64,000 bases of DNA from Mangrovimonas sp. TPBH4 (GTDB lineage Bacteria; Bacteroidota; Bacteroidia; Flavobacteriales; Flavobacteriaceae): positions 1 through 64,000 of the forward strand of contig NZ_LBIO01000040.1 in assembly GCF_001280505.1 (NCBI RefSeq), in the 5' to 3' direction. Position numbers and translations under genes: made by a program. The notes beneath the pieces were generated by a model, which was not told the origin of the DNA, searched no databases, and saw only the letters and a list, made by a program, of their open reading frames with translations. Positions 53,642 to 62,848 of the stretch are shown piece after piece. Numbering within the stretch: the stretch's first letter is position 1; every line of letters starts with the position of its first letter.

Positions 53642-53685
53642 TTCTCGATACAAAATCCTTTGCAAGAATTTCACTCGAACTGACG
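53642..53685. repeat. Dispersed repeat, solo left arm (copy G)
   Basis: TTCTCGATACAAAATCCTTT, then GCAAGAATTT and CACTCGAACTGACG, has no right arm. It starts 25 bp after the end of copy F in the same orientation. Confidence 0.75.
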
Positions 53686-53715
53686 TGTTCGATATTTACA
53701 ATAAATCGTATTAAA

Positions 53716-53753
53716 ACAAAAAAGGCGATGGAATGTTCCAACGCCTTTTTGTT
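53716..53753 (-). terminator. Terminator of the M13 peptidase gene
   Basis: AACAAAAAAGGCGATGGAA and TTCCAACGCCTTTTTGTT pair into a long hairpin 25 bp after the stop at 53778. Confidence 0.88.
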
Positions 53754-53777
53754 ATAAAATTTTGTTTGACTTTCGTC

Positions 53778-55847
53778 TTACCAAATTCTTACACGATCTT
53801 CTGGTGCCACGTACATTGGGTCACCTTCTTTGATATCGAAAGCTTCGTAAAACGCATCGATGTTTTTCAATGGCTGTGTAGCTCTTACTTGACCAGGAGA
53901 ATGCGTATCGGTTTTGATACGGGTTCTCAAAGCATCTTCTCTCATTAAAGTTCTCCAAACTGTAGCCCAAGACATGAAGAAACGTTGCTCTGGAGTAAAT
54001 CCGTCAATGTTCTCTGGTCTGCCATTCTTTTCGAAATCCAATTGAAGGGCATCATAAGCTCCCAATACACCACCTAAATCTCCAATGTTTTCACCAAGAG
54101 TAAAAGCACCGTTAATGTACACGCTGTCCAATACTTCAATAGCACTGTATTGCTCAGCCAATTGGTTACCACGCTTGGTAAACTCTTCTAAGTCTTGCTC
54201 TGTCCACCAGTTTTTAAGGTTTCCGTCACCGTCGAAACGTGATCCAGAATCATCAAAAGAGTGTGAAATTTCATGACCAATTACAGCTCCAATACCTCCG
54301 TAGTTTACAGCATCATCAGCATCGAAGTTATAGAAAGGTGGTTGTAAGATTGCCGCCGGAAACACAATTTCGTTGTTCATTGGGTTGAAGTATGCATTCA
54401 CAGTTTGCGGAGACATTCCCCATTCTTTCTTATCTACAGGCTCTCCAATTTCAGAAAGATTCTTTTGGTTAGACCACTCAGAGACAGCCATCATGTTTTG
54501 GAAATAACCATTACCTTCTTTAACAGCCATTTTTGAATAGTCTTCCCACTCATCTGGATAAGCAATTTTAATGGTCATTTTACCCAATTTTTCAACCGCC
54601 TTTTCCTTAGTTTCAGCAGACATCCAATCTAAAGCTGTAATTCTGTTTTGGAAGGCAGTAATTACGTTACGGATCATATCTTCAGCTTTCGCCTTAGCTT
54701 CTGGTGGGAACTTGGCATCCACATACAATTTTCCTACCGCTTCCCCTGCAGCACGATCTACAGTACCCAAAGCACGCTCGTCTGCTGGTTGCATTTGTTT
54801 AGCTCCATTCAATGTTTTTTGGTAAAACTCCCAGTTAGCTCTTTCAATTCCGGTAGTTAAATACCCAGCCAAACCATCTAAAGTTTCCCAAGTCATTAGG
54901 GTTTTGATATCCTCGATGGAAGTAGTTGCCAAAAAGTTTTGAACAGCGGCCATATACTTAGGCTGCATTACATTTACAGTATCAAGAGACTTTTCAATTC
55001 CCATATCTTTGACAAACTTTGCCCAATCGATAGCAGGAGTCATTGCTTGCAAATCAGCAAAAGCTGTTGGGTTATTAAAGTTTCTTGCATCACGTCTTGC
55101 TACTTTATCCAATCTAGGCTCTGCCAATTGGGTTTCCATAGCCAAAATCTTGTCGGCAGCTGCTTTAGCTGAAACCTCATCATAATTGATGAACTGCAAC
55201 ATTCTAGCAATGTGCGCTACATATTTTTGACGGATTTCTTGAGACTTCGCATCTTGATCCAAATAGTAATCACGTTGCAAACCTAAACCACCTGGTACTA
55301 CCCAAGCAATGTTCATTGAACTGTTGTTCAAATCGGCAGAAGCACCAATGCCTACAAAAGGAGCAGCAACACCTGTAGTTTTAGCATACACGGTTTGCAT
55401 ATCTTCCAAGGATTGAATGCCGTTGATAGCCTCCAATAATGGTTGAATTGGAGCAATGCCTGCAGCATTACGCGCTACGGTATCCAATTCGGTTTCATAA
55501 ATTAAAAGGGCTTTCTTTTGGTCGGTTCCTTCAGCATAAGCTCCCAACTCTTTGGAAGTATTTACGATCTCAAGAACATCCTGTCTTGTATCTTTTCTCA
55601 ATTGGGTAAAACCTCCCCAACGGGTTTCATCATCTGGTATCTGGGTATTTTTCATCCAGTTACCATTTACGTAATTGTAAAAGTCATTCTTAGGGCTAAC
55701 GGAAGGGTCCATATTCTCAAGAATAATTCCCGGCACCTTCTCTTCTGCCATTGCAGTTTCCCCAACTTTGGCCTCTTCCTTACAAGAAGTAAAAGCTGCC
55801 AAACTTAGTACAGACACTGCCAATACATGTTTGATATTGGTATTCAT
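53778..55847 (-). CDS. pepO: M13 family zinc metallopeptidase (neprilysin/PepO-like) lipoprotein
   Basis: The 689-residue protein has a lipoprotein signal with Cys at about residue 22 (LSLAAFTSC), the M13 N-terminal domain opening DPSVSPKNDFYNYVNGNWMK, and the catalytic GAVIGHEISHSFDDSGSRFD (HExxH) near residue 520. The third zinc ligand lies in TLGENIGDLGGVLGAYDAL, and the C-terminal VRATQPLKNIDAFYEAFDIK and CVAPEDRV-like ending (YVAPEDRVRIW) are typical. It is a periplasmic or surface oligopeptidase. It is monocistronic with a strong terminator. Confidence 0.95.
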   Translation of the reverse strand: MNTNIKHVLAVSVLSLAAFTSCKEEAKVGETAMAEEKVPGIILENMDPSVSPKNDFYNYVNGNWMKNTQIPDDETRWGGFTQLRKDTRQDVLEIVNTSKELGAYAEGTDQKKALLIYETELDTVARNAAGIAPIQPLLEAINGIQSLEDMQTVYAKTTGVAAPFVGIGASADLNNSSMNIAWVVPGGLGLQRDYYLDQDAKSQEIRQKYVAHIARMLQFINYDEVSAKAAADKILAMETQLAEPRLDKVARRDARNFNNPTAFADLQAMTPAIDWAKFVKDMGIEKSLDTVNVMQPKYMAAVQNFLATTSIEDIKTLMTWETLDGLAGYLTTGIERANWEFYQKTLNGAKQMQPADERALGTVDRAAGEAVGKLYVDAKFPPEAKAKAEDMIRNVITAFQNRITALDWMSAETKEKAVEKLGKMTIKIAYPDEWEDYSKMAVKEGNGYFQNMMAVSEWSNQKNLSEIGEPVDKKEWGMSPQTVNAYFNPMNNEIVFPAAILQPPFYNFDADDAVNYGGIGAVIGHEISHSFDDSGSRFDGDGNLKNWWTEQDLEEFTKRGNQLAEQYSAIEVLDSVYINGAFTLGENIGDLGGVLGAYDALQLDFEKNGRPENIDGFTPEQRFFMSWATVWRTLMREDALRTRIKTDTHSPGQVRATQPLKNIDAFYEAFDIKEGDPMYVAPEDRVRIW

Positions 55848-55960
55848 AAATAAATAGTTATATATAATAGAGTTAAAATTAGTTACATTAGAAGTTTAAT
55901 TGTTGCATTTGTTACAAATTAACAGAACTTTATATGTTAAAATTGAAGCATCAACATAAT

Positions 55961-56488
55961 TTACTCCGGCCTACCAACGTTATTGGCGTCCTTTTCGAAT
56001 TTCTTGTTGATTTGAAGATTAAGATTGGCCAAGGCTTCCAAAAATTCCTTGATATCCTGAAGCAACACTTCCTTAGCAATGTTATCCAAATCGGTATCGG
56101 CATTCAACTTTAACAATTTGGTCTCCAAAGCTGTAACCCTTGCCTTGATGACATTGGTCTTTACAGTGGCAGGAATTTCAGCCTTAAACTCCCCAACAAA
56201 CACTTTTACAATGGAATCTGACCCCGCGAAAAAAGACAAATCTCCCTTTCTTAAAAACTCGGCCTGTGTATTAAGTTCGTGTAGTTTTTCCCAATCGGCT
56301 ATTTTGGATTGCGAGCTGGAATTTAGTAGATAATCGGTAAAATCAAGTGCCTCAATATCCTTGGAAGTAATTTGATTGGGGTCCTCCCTTGTTTCATTTA
56401 CAATAACGGTTTGGGTTTGGGAATCCCCTCCGCAGGAAACCACCAACAGGGCACTGCAGCACAGCAAGGCTGTTTTAAAAATATGCAT
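55961..56488 (-). CDS. Lipoprotein of unknown function
   Basis: The 175-residue product has a lipoprotein signal (MHIFKTALLCCSALLVVSC, Cys at residue 19) followed by GGDSQT. The rest is mainly helical and heptad-like (ARVTALETKLLKLNADTD, then EFLEALANLNLQINKKFEKD), suggesting a helical bundle or coiled coil in the periplasm. I do not recognise a family. It lies 113 bp upstream of the M13 peptidase gene on the same strand, which may or may not be functional linkage. Confidence 0.72.
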   Translation of the reverse strand: MHIFKTALLCCSALLVVSCGGDSQTQTVIVNETREDPNQITSKDIEALDFTDYLLNSSSQSKIADWEKLHELNTQAEFLRKGDLSFFAGSDSIVKVFVGEFKAEIPATVKTNVIKARVTALETKLLKLNADTDLDNIAKEVLLQDIKEFLEALANLNLQINKKFEKDANNVGRPE

Positions 56489-56610
56489 ATTTCGTTGCTA
56501 TTAACGTAATTAAAATCAGGACACAAATATAGCGAATCTTATCTTCAGACTTCTTATGTTAAACCATACATATATTTCATTAATCTGTTTTTCGGACACC
56601 ATATTCTTAT

Positions 56611-56618
56611 TACTTTTG
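56611..56618 (+). promoter_or_regulatory. Putative -7 box of tdh
   Basis: TACTTTTG matches TAnnTTTG; at the expected 19-nt spacing upstream stands TTTT (56588-56591), one base off the TTTG element. The start codon is at 56644. Confidence 0.5.
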
Positions 56619-56643
56619 CAAAAAAATCAAATATCATCAGTTT

Positions 56644-57609
56644 ATGTCATCAAAAATATTAATTATTGGCGCTTGTGGGCAAATAGGATCTGAATTAACC
56701 GCGAGACTTCGCAGCATTTATGGAAACGACAATGTGATTGCCAGCGACATCAATTACAACAACCTTGATGTGGTAAACTCTGGGATATTTGAAATAGTAG
56801 ATGCTCAAGACTACGCTTCCATAAAAGTATGTGTTGAAAAATATCAAATTGATACCATTTACTTAATGGCGGCCATGTTGAGTGCCACAGGTGAAAAATA
56901 CCCAATAAAAGCCTGGGATCTAAATATGGACTCCTTATTCCATGTGTTGAATTTGGCCAAAGACGGTTTTATCAAGCATGTATTTTGGCCTTCCAGTATT
57001 GCCGTTTTTGGGCCTACAACTCCAAAAGTAAACACCCCTCAACATACGGTTATGGAACCAACCACCGTTTATGGAATCACCAAACAGGTTGGAGAACGTT
57101 GGTGTGAATACTACCATAACAAATATGGTGTGGATGTACGAAGCATCCGTTACCCTGGCATCATCAGTTGGAAAACCCTTCCTGGTGGAGGGACCACAGA
57201 TTACGCCGTGGAAATCTACCATAAAGCTTTGGCTGACGGCACTTATGAATGTTTCCTTTCTGAAGCAACTGAATTGCCAATGATGTTTATGGACGATGCC
57301 ATTAATGCTACGGTAGACCTTATGCAAGCCGATGCCGATAGCCTTAGCATCCGTTCTTCCTACAATGTAGCAGCAATTAGTTTTACGCCAGCGCAATTGG
57401 CTGAGGAAATTAAAAAGCACATTCCTGAATTCAGCATTTCTTATAAGCCAGACTTCAGACAGGATATTGCAGATAGTTGGCCAAAAAGCATTGACGATTC
57501 TATTGCTAGAAACGACTGGAATTGGTCACACTCTTTCGACATGTCGAAAATGACCGAGGAAATGTTGACGAATTTGGCTAAAATCCAAAGCGAAAAAGAG
57601 GCTAACTAA
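56644..57609 (+). CDS. tdh: SDR-type L-threonine 3-dehydrogenase
   Basis: The 321-residue protein is an extended short-chain dehydrogenase. The NAD motif is [15 protein letters not shown] (residues 8-22), the catalytic Tyr/Lys pair lies in [20 protein letters not shown], and the family-specific [20 protein letters not shown] distinguishes threonine dehydrogenase from UDP-galactose epimerases. It oxidises threonine to 2-amino-3-ketobutyrate with NAD+. Such enzymes are known from cold-adapted Flavobacterium. Its 3' end overlaps the convergent regulator gene by 4 bp. Confidence 0.9.
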   Translation: MSSKILIIGACGQIGSELTARLRSIYGNDNVIASDINYNNLDVVNSGIFEIVDAQDYASIKVCVEKYQIDTIYLMAAMLSATGEKYPIKAWDLNMDSLFHVLNLAKDGFIKHVFWPSSIAVFGPTTPKVNTPQHTVMEPTTVYGITKQVGERWCEYYHNKYGVDVRSIRYPGIISWKTLPGGGTTDYAVEIYHKALADGTYECFLSEATELPMMFMDDAINATVDLMQADADSLSIRSSYNVAAISFTPAQLAEEIKKHIPEFSISYKPDFRQDIADSWPKSIDDSIARNDWNWSHSFDMSKMTEEMLTNLAKIQSEKEAN

Positions 57610-59207
57610 ATAGCTCTAATTTCCATAATTTTTTCATCGAAGTCCTCTTTATAATTGGATCGCGCCTTGATGCGCGCCTTGTAAGTATAAATTGTTGAAA
57701 CCGTGAGTTCTAAAAATTGGGCAATTTGACTACTGTCTTGTATTCCCAAACGGTAAAGGGCAAAAATACGCAGTTCAGTATTTAACAAATCGCCACGCTT
57801 TACAGCTGTGACCTGATCTTCAGGGAAGAGCTTATTAAAGTCATCAATAAACGTTGGAAAGAGTTTTAGAAAGATTTCATCAAATTGATGGAACAACTGT
57901 TCGCGTTCTTCCTTGACATTATACCGCTTTAAATTTGGGATGACCTCATTATGCTTTTTGGCAATCATCTTTTGAATGGTACTCTTTTGAATATGGTCTA
58001 TTTTATTGATGAAATCTGAAGTGGCATTGATAAAATACTTAATATATTCCTGCTTAATCGCATCAGACTCACTCAAACTTTTATTCATTTCCTGCAACTT
58101 GGCATAAGAATTGGCCATTGCCTTTCTAGACTTATTTCGAACCTGAAGCTGTTTGAAAATAATCACCAAAAACACGATAATAATTACCGAAAGAACTGTC
58201 AATAAAATAACTATGCCTGCTAGTTTATTATTTTGGCTTTCTACCTTGTTCAACTGAGCTTTTTCAATAATTGGCAGAATTTTAGATATCTCAATTTTTC
58301 GGTGTCGCGCATTGTAAAAAGTTGCATCTTCCATAGCCAATCCAATATAGCGGTTGGCCTTCTCCAAATCGCCCATTTTAAAAAGCTCATTGGCCAAGTT
58401 TCTGAGCGCTACCGTTTCTTTGGTAGCATGCTTCACATCGGCAATTGCTGCCAAAGCCAAATATTCAATTGCCTTTTGAGGATAACCTTCTTCCGAGTAA
58501 ATATATCCCAAACTAGAGGTGGCAATCCCATAATACTCTGATGGCAACTGGAAATTGTTAATCCAATATTTAAAGGCGAATTCGGCCCCTTCCCAGTCTT
58601 GCTGTTTCATGCGCTTCAAACTCTCGGTAGCCCAATATTCGTTAGTATTGGGTTCCGCTAACTCTAAGGCCCTTTCCAAAAATTGAGTCCCTTGCTGTAT
58701 GTAATGGATGCTAAAGCGTTCGTCTTTATTGTAATCAGCTAAATCGTAATAAGACCTTGCCTTAACTGCATAATATTGAAATTGACTGTTGCTATCCAAC
58801 CGAGTCACGTCAATACTGTGAAGGGTATCCAAGGCCTCCTTAAACAAACCGGAAGACATCAATACAAACCCTTCCTTAATCTTGGCCTTGTCCAATAATT
58901 GTGAATCCTGCAATACCAAGGCCCTTGCTTTGGCTTTGTCCAAAAAATAATACGCCGAATCGTACTTAAACGATCGGTATTCATTGAACAACTTTAAATA
59001 GGTATCGTAAAGGCGGTGATTATCTTGGCTGAGGGTATATTTATGCACCTCATCCTTGAGCGCATCAATAGTGGTATACTTGTTTCGAATATAAAGCTCT
59101 TTCTTTCCCAGCACATCGTCTAACTGCTGTAAAACAGTTAGCTTTTGATTAGTAAAAGACACTAAACCTAAACTTAAAAAAAGTAAGACAATAATTCTGT
59201 GGGCCAT
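57606..59207 (-). CDS. Membrane TPR protein with C-terminal helix-turn-helix (DUF6377 type)
   Basis: The 533-residue protein has a signal or anchor at the N-terminus (about residues 5-18), a TPR-like periplasmic part (about 60-300), a single membrane helix (about 324-346, [20 protein letters not shown]) and a cytoplasmic part with coiled coil. It ends in a LuxR-like helix-turn-helix: [20 protein letters not shown], then [20 protein letters not shown]. This fits DUF6377 regulators of Bacteroidetes, thought to sense at the envelope and bind DNA at the membrane. The target is unknown; tdh lies beside it in convergent orientation. Confidence 0.82.
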   Translation of the reverse strand: MAHRIIVLLFLSLGLVSFTNQKLTVLQQLDDVLGKKELYIRNKYTTIDALKDEVHKYTLSQDNHRLYDTYLKLFNEYRSFKYDSAYYFLDKAKARALVLQDSQLLDKAKIKEGFVLMSSGLFKEALDTLHSIDVTRLDSNSQFQYYAVKARSYYDLADYNKDERFSIHYIQQGTQFLERALELAEPNTNEYWATESLKRMKQQDWEGAEFAFKYWINNFQLPSEYYGIATSSLGYIYSEEGYPQKAIEYLALAAIADVKHATKETVALRNLANELFKMGDLEKANRYIGLAMEDATFYNARHRKIEISKILPIIEKAQLNKVESQNNKLAGIVILLTVLSVIIIVFLVIIFKQLQVRNKSRKAMANSYAKLQEMNKSLSESDAIKQEYIKYFINATSDFINKIDHIQKSTIQKMIAKKHNEVIPNLKRYNVKEEREQLFHQFDEIFLKLFPTFIDDFNKLFPEDQVTAVKRGDLLNTELRIFALYRLGIQDSSQIAQFLELTVSTIYTYKARIKARSNYKEDFDEKIMEIRAI

Positions 59208-59340
59208 GCAAGCAAATTAAATTTCCTATAGGTTCTTTAAGGAAAGCTTCAAAAGTTTGGCCTAAAATAAACAATTTTTAATGATAGATTATAAAATTTG
59301 ACGGATTCACAATATTGCATTGCCATTCCATTTCAAAAGA

Positions 59341-59365
59341 AAACCGCATGGCATGCGGCTTTCAA
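59341..59365 (-). terminator. Terminator of the tsdA-dsrE operon
   Basis: AAACCGCATG-GCATGCGGCTTT forms a hairpin 35 bp after the DsrE stop. On the minus strand it is followed by TTTTCTTTT. Confidence 0.7.
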
Positions 59366-59399
59366 AATTAATATGTATACAACTGCGGATAAATGATAA

Positions 59400-59816
59400 C
59401 TACCGCCCTTCCTTTATGTAACTCCATCCCTGTTGCTGCTTTTCTACAATTTCCAAAATCCCATCGGGAACACTCCTTACGCCCGGGATCAAATCGGAGT
59501 CTTTGGCTTTATAGCGCTTCATGGTCCCTTGGCAAATCACAAAATCCACATTGTCCTTTTTGACCAGAGCTCCCAAGTCCTCTGCTACCACAGATTTGTC
59601 CTTGAGCACCATTTCAATGGCTCCACTGTACATCACTACTTCAAACTGAGAATTTGGGTAGGCCTGCGACATCGCTTTTACATGTCGTACTGTGGATTGA
59701 TGCACCTTGGTATCGGAACTGGTAACGTCAAATACAATTTTCACAGGAACTTGCTGCGCCATCATAAACATATTTGATAACATGAAGACGCAGACTACTT
59801 TTATAATTGTTTTCAT
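59400..59816 (-). CDS. Secreted DsrE-family protein
   Basis: The 138-residue protein has a signal peptide (to about MMAQ, residue 21) and a DsrE/F-like alpha/beta domain with VPVKIVFDVTSSDTKVHQST, SQFEVVMYSGAIEMVL, VDFVICQGTMKRYKAKDSDL and the ending IVEKQQQGWSYIKEG. Cys of VICQG is at the position of the DsrE sulfur-carrier cysteine. The family relays sulfane sulfur in sulfur oxidation. It ends the operon that starts with the TsdA-like cytochrome, 12 bp after the Tat protein gene. Confidence 0.82.
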   Translation of the reverse strand: MKTIIKVVCVFMLSNMFMMAQQVPVKIVFDVTSSDTKVHQSTVRHVKAMSQAYPNSQFEVVMYSGAIEMVLKDKSVVAEDLGALVKKDNVDFVICQGTMKRYKAKDSDLIPGVRSVPDGILEIVEKQQQGWSYIKEGR

Positions 59817-59828
59817 AATTCTACTATT

Positions 59829-60506
59829 TTATTCTCCAGCGAAAATATAGCCACAGCCTTGCTCCTGCGCACGTCCTAAAGCCCAAACGCCAGAAGGCAC
59901 CAATTGAATACCCGGAAGTACTGCATTGACCCAATCTTGGTAAGCCTCCTTAGGATCTATGCCCATTTTTAAAGCAGCTCCTCCACTATACACTTGAATC
60001 GCTAGATCACATACACAAAATAAGGCCCCGCGCTCCTGCATGCGCTTGATTCCTTCAATTTGCGCCATTGGAAAATCCCCTTCTTTCGGTTCATAATAAG
60101 GATTACGGGTATAGGCCTTACCGTCACTCATATTCACTTTAAACATTTCTCCCAATGGATACTTCTGCCATAACGAGTCTTTCATAGCAAGAGGTATGGC
60201 ATCATGACGCAGCACTGTTACCGCCGTCATTTCTTTATCCAACACCCCCATACTATTGTTGCTCAGGTAATATGCCCAATTCCAAATAATTGGGAAGCCA
60301 TGGTGTGGTTTCGACCCATCATACACTATACGATGAGTTCCCTTAATGTTTTTGAGCCATGCCTCTGCCTCTGAAAGTTTCTTGCTATCATCCATAGGAA
60401 TATTGGCATAGATTGGATTGGTTAGTACCGATAAGGTACTAGCTGTGGCACCTAGGGCTAAGGCCCCTAGAAATTGCCGTCTTGAATTACTTTTGGTTGT
60501 TTTCAT
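59829..60506 (-). CDS. Tat-exported DsrE-like protein
   Basis: The 225-residue protein has a twin-arginine signal (SRRQFLGALALGATASTLSV). The mature part resembles the downstream DsrE protein in its C-terminus: LPGIQLVPSGVWALGRAQEQ, then GCGYIFAGE, against IPGVRSVPDGILEIVEKQQQ, then GWSYIKEG. It carries ALFCVCDLAIQVYSGG, with two cysteines, at the DsrE active-cysteine position. Tat export suggests it folds in the cytoplasm, perhaps around a cofactor. A role in sulfur-compound handling is inferred from the operon. Confidence 0.75.
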   Translation of the reverse strand: MKTTKSNSRRQFLGALALGATASTLSVLTNPIYANIPMDDSKKLSEAEAWLKNIKGTHRIVYDGSKPHHGFPIIWNWAYYLSNNSMGVLDKEMTAVTVLRHDAIPLAMKDSLWQKYPLGEMFKVNMSDGKAYTRNPYYEPKEGDFPMAQIEGIKRMQERGALFCVCDLAIQVYSGGAALKMGIDPKEAYQDWVNAVLPGIQLVPSGVWALGRAQEQGCGYIFAGE

Positions 60507-60508
60507 AA

Positions 60509-61579
60509 TTATTTGTTTTTGGTTATGTTATACGTGGTTTTATAAAATTCCATAATGGGCTGAAAAGGGCCCATTTGGTGCTGTTCCAAAGGAAAATCAT
60601 CGGCATAAGGAGGGTAAGGAGTAGAAACGGGTTTTTTAAGAAGATCGGGGAAATCCTTTTCGGGATGCGCCTTCTGAGGCCGCAACTGTTGGTTGATATA
60701 GCCAGCTACGTCATAGGCTTCGTCATCTGTCAATTCAGGGGCATCATAGGTGGTGCCAAAAGGCATATTAGCCTTAATAAATTGGGCCGCCGTAATCACC
60801 CGTGCCATTCCAGCCCCGTGATTAAAGGAATCCTCTCCCCACAAAGGCGGATATAAATAGGTATAGCCATTGGCATCCATCACACCCTTTCCAGTTGGTG
60901 TATGGCAAACCGCACAATTCTTTGAAAATACTTGTTTGCCGTTCTCCAAATTGACCGCGCGGTTGGGGATAAAGATTTTCATAAAGCCCTGCCCTTTGAT
61001 TTTACCGTCCTCGGGAGCAAATCTGCTGAGCCATTCCAGGTACTTTACCAAAGCAACCATTTCCTTACTTTCTTCAGGAAGCATTTTCCCATTCATACTG
61101 CGTTCAAAACAGCCATTAATCCGCTCCTGAATAGTCCCCATTTTATTTTCACGACCCCGGAATTGTGGAAACCGCTGAATGATTCCTATCAATGGGGCCG
61201 AATATGCTTTGGTCCCAGCATTGAGATGGCAATTTTTACATGCCAATCGGTTGCCTTGAAAAACCATCTCCTGGTCGCCATTATCAGGACCAATATACCT
61301 TGGGGTTTGACTGAACAATTGGAAACCGTATTTTATAATGGCATCTTCTTCGGAATCACCCAAGGTAGCAGGATCATAGTTTTGGGCGTATACATCGAGA
61401 TTGGTTTCATTGGGAGAGACCAAAGGCTCTGTATCATGTTGTTCACAGCCCTTTAAAAACAAAAACGTAATAGCACTTGTCAAGACGATAACAAGCCCAC
61501 AATACAATAGACTTTTGTTCCTTGACCTACCAAGTTTATGTTCTGAGGGCCTGCCCATGAATCCTTTCAAATAATGCAA
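60509..61579 (-). CDS. tsdA: Dihaem c-type cytochrome, TsdA-like (thiosulfate dehydrogenase)
   Basis: The 356-residue protein has an N-terminal membrane anchor (about 27-43) and two haem c sites, LACKNCHLNAGTKAYSAPLI and KNCAVCHTPTGKGVMDANGY. RINGCFERSMNGKMLPEESK matches the TsdA signature with a Cys that serves as unusual haem ligand in Allochromatium TsdA. Such enzymes convert thiosulfate and tetrathionate. The second domain (about 205-320) ends FGTTYDAPELTDDEAYDVAG. It heads the operon with the two DsrE-like genes, gap 2 bp to the Tat gene. Confidence 0.82.
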   Translation of the reverse strand: MHYLKGFMGRPSEHKLGRSRNKSLLYCGLVIVLTSAITFLFLKGCEQHDTEPLVSPNETNLDVYAQNYDPATLGDSEEDAIIKYGFQLFSQTPRYIGPDNGDQEMVFQGNRLACKNCHLNAGTKAYSAPLIGIIQRFPQFRGRENKMGTIQERINGCFERSMNGKMLPEESKEMVALVKYLEWLSRFAPEDGKIKGQGFMKIFIPNRAVNLENGKQVFSKNCAVCHTPTGKGVMDANGYTYLYPPLWGEDSFNHGAGMARVITAAQFIKANMPFGTTYDAPELTDDEAYDVAGYINQQLRPQKAHPEKDFPDLLKKPVSTPYPPYADDFPLEQHQMGPFQPIMEFYKTTYNITKNK

Positions 61580-61742
61580 AAGGTTAAATTGGCGGTATCA
61601 CTGAGGCGTTTAAGCGGGAAAGTATAGTGTAGTTGGGACGGCTATTTGTTGGTCATTTTCAAATACGAATGTCTGAAAGAAGGAATTAGCCTTCTTCTAA
61701 TTTACAAAAAAAGCGCTTTGCTTTACAAATTCTCTTACTTTT

Positions 61743-62210
61743 TTAATCAAGATTTAATCGTAATGTAACGGGCAGATTCCTTGGGTAAAAACATTGTTTA
61801 TCATCACAGGCTTGATACCACAAGCTTCCCTTCCAAAGCATAGAAGGCTCAGTAATTCTAGAAATGCTAAATTCAACCTTCACCAAAAGTCTGTTTGAAA
61901 AGACTTTTAATGGATCTTCAATACCTTCAAGAAAAATTTCATGAGATTCTGGAAAACACACGGTAACATCAGTCAATGCATCTATGGTTTCCATGTTCAA
62001 TACGGAAGGAGACACCCAGTCCAAAACATTTGTATTTGCTTGAATATGGTAACCCTCCGAAATGAAAAACTCAAGTTCAACAGTATTTTTACCCTTTTGC
62101 ACCTGGTATATTGTATCCTGAATTTGCACCCATTGCGTTTGGGCATTTATTAGGTTGGCAATCCCTAGAGCACCTATGAAGAATAACTTACTGTTTAGAA
62201 AGCAGTTCAT
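61743..62210 (-). CDS. Secreted DsbD N-terminal-like domain protein
   Basis: The start is taken at ATG 62210 (MNCFLNSKLFFIGALGIANL), giving a clear signal peptide ending INAQ; a start at 62246 would add a poorly fitting prefix. The ~155-residue product has the immunoglobulin-like fold of the DsbD alpha domain: ELEFFISEGYHIQANTNVLD, and ending SLWYQACDDKQCFYPRNLPV with the paired cysteines (C-x4-C) that exchange electrons. It overlaps the thioredoxin-like gene by 23 bp, so translational coupling is likely. No membrane domain is attached. Confidence 0.8.
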   Translation of the reverse strand: MNCFLNSKLFFIGALGIANLINAQTQWVQIQDTIYQVQKGKNTVELEFFISEGYHIQANTNVLDWVSPSVLNMETIDALTDVTVCFPESHEIFLEGIEDPLKVFSNRLLVKVEFSISRITEPSMLWKGSLWYQACDDKQCFYPRNLPVTLRLNLD

Positions 62211-62739
62211 CAAGCCTGGACTTAAGAGCCAACAATTTGGCATCAAAATTTTTGGAATCCAAAAGGGACAAAAACTGAATTTTGCCTAGTGGATCTATCA
62301 ACAAATTTGAAGCCAACATCACCTCATCACGAGCCAAATCCGGCAAAACACCTTCAGGAGCAAAACTTGCGGCAACCGCACCATCCTCATCCAACAACAC
62401 TGGAAAAGGAAAGGCAAACCGATCCTGTAACTTCTCCTGAACTAAGGTCTGTGGTTCCTTCACATCAATTATCAAAACCTTCACATTCTTGCCATCATAC
62501 TCATTGGCCAATTCCACCAAATAGGGTGCTTCAGCATTACAAAACGGACACCAAGTTGTGGCAATATGGATTACCAAATAACTCCCCCGATAGGATTCGG
62601 ATGTAACAATATTGCCATTTAAATCCTTAAGACTGAAATCTGGGGCCATCGTCCCCACAAAAGCCACTTCCTTATCTTGGGCTTGGAGAGATAGCAAACT
62701 GATGAAAAACACCCCTAAAAAAATCACTAACTGCTTCAT
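62188..62739 (-). CDS. TlpA/ResA-like secreted thioredoxin
   Basis: The 183-residue protein has a signal peptide (to about LQAQ, residue 21) and a redoxin domain: APDFSLKDLNGNIVTSESYR, then LVIHIATTWCPFCNAEAPYL with Cys64 and Cys67, then VLIIDVKEP. It should act as a thiol-disulfide oxidoreductase in the periplasm, perhaps in cytochrome c maturation or in the sulfur chemistry encoded nearby. The gene for a DsbD-alpha-like partner overlaps its 3' end. Confidence 0.88.
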   Translation of the reverse strand: MKQLVIFLGVFFISLLSLQAQDKEVAFVGTMAPDFSLKDLNGNIVTSESYRGSYLVIHIATTWCPFCNAEAPYLVELANEYDGKNVKVLIIDVKEPQTLVQEKLQDRFAFPFPVLLDEDGAVAASFAPEGVLPDLARDEVMLASNLLIDPLGKIQFLSLLDSKNFDAKLLALKSRLDELLSKQ

Positions 62740-62848
62740 AACTCCTTGATTTTAAGAAAAACACAAAGATAAAGAAATTACACAATCTTTTAAAAATCAA
62801 CAAGTTGAAACAATACATAATTAAGAACACTCTATTTTGAGCAAGCCA

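Noticed and set aside
52218-53741. Minus- and plus-strand frames around 52218-52559, 53333-53674, 53419-53637 and 53517-53741
   Set aside because: They share peptide pieces because they are translations of the dispersed repeat; no conserved domain or start context is present.
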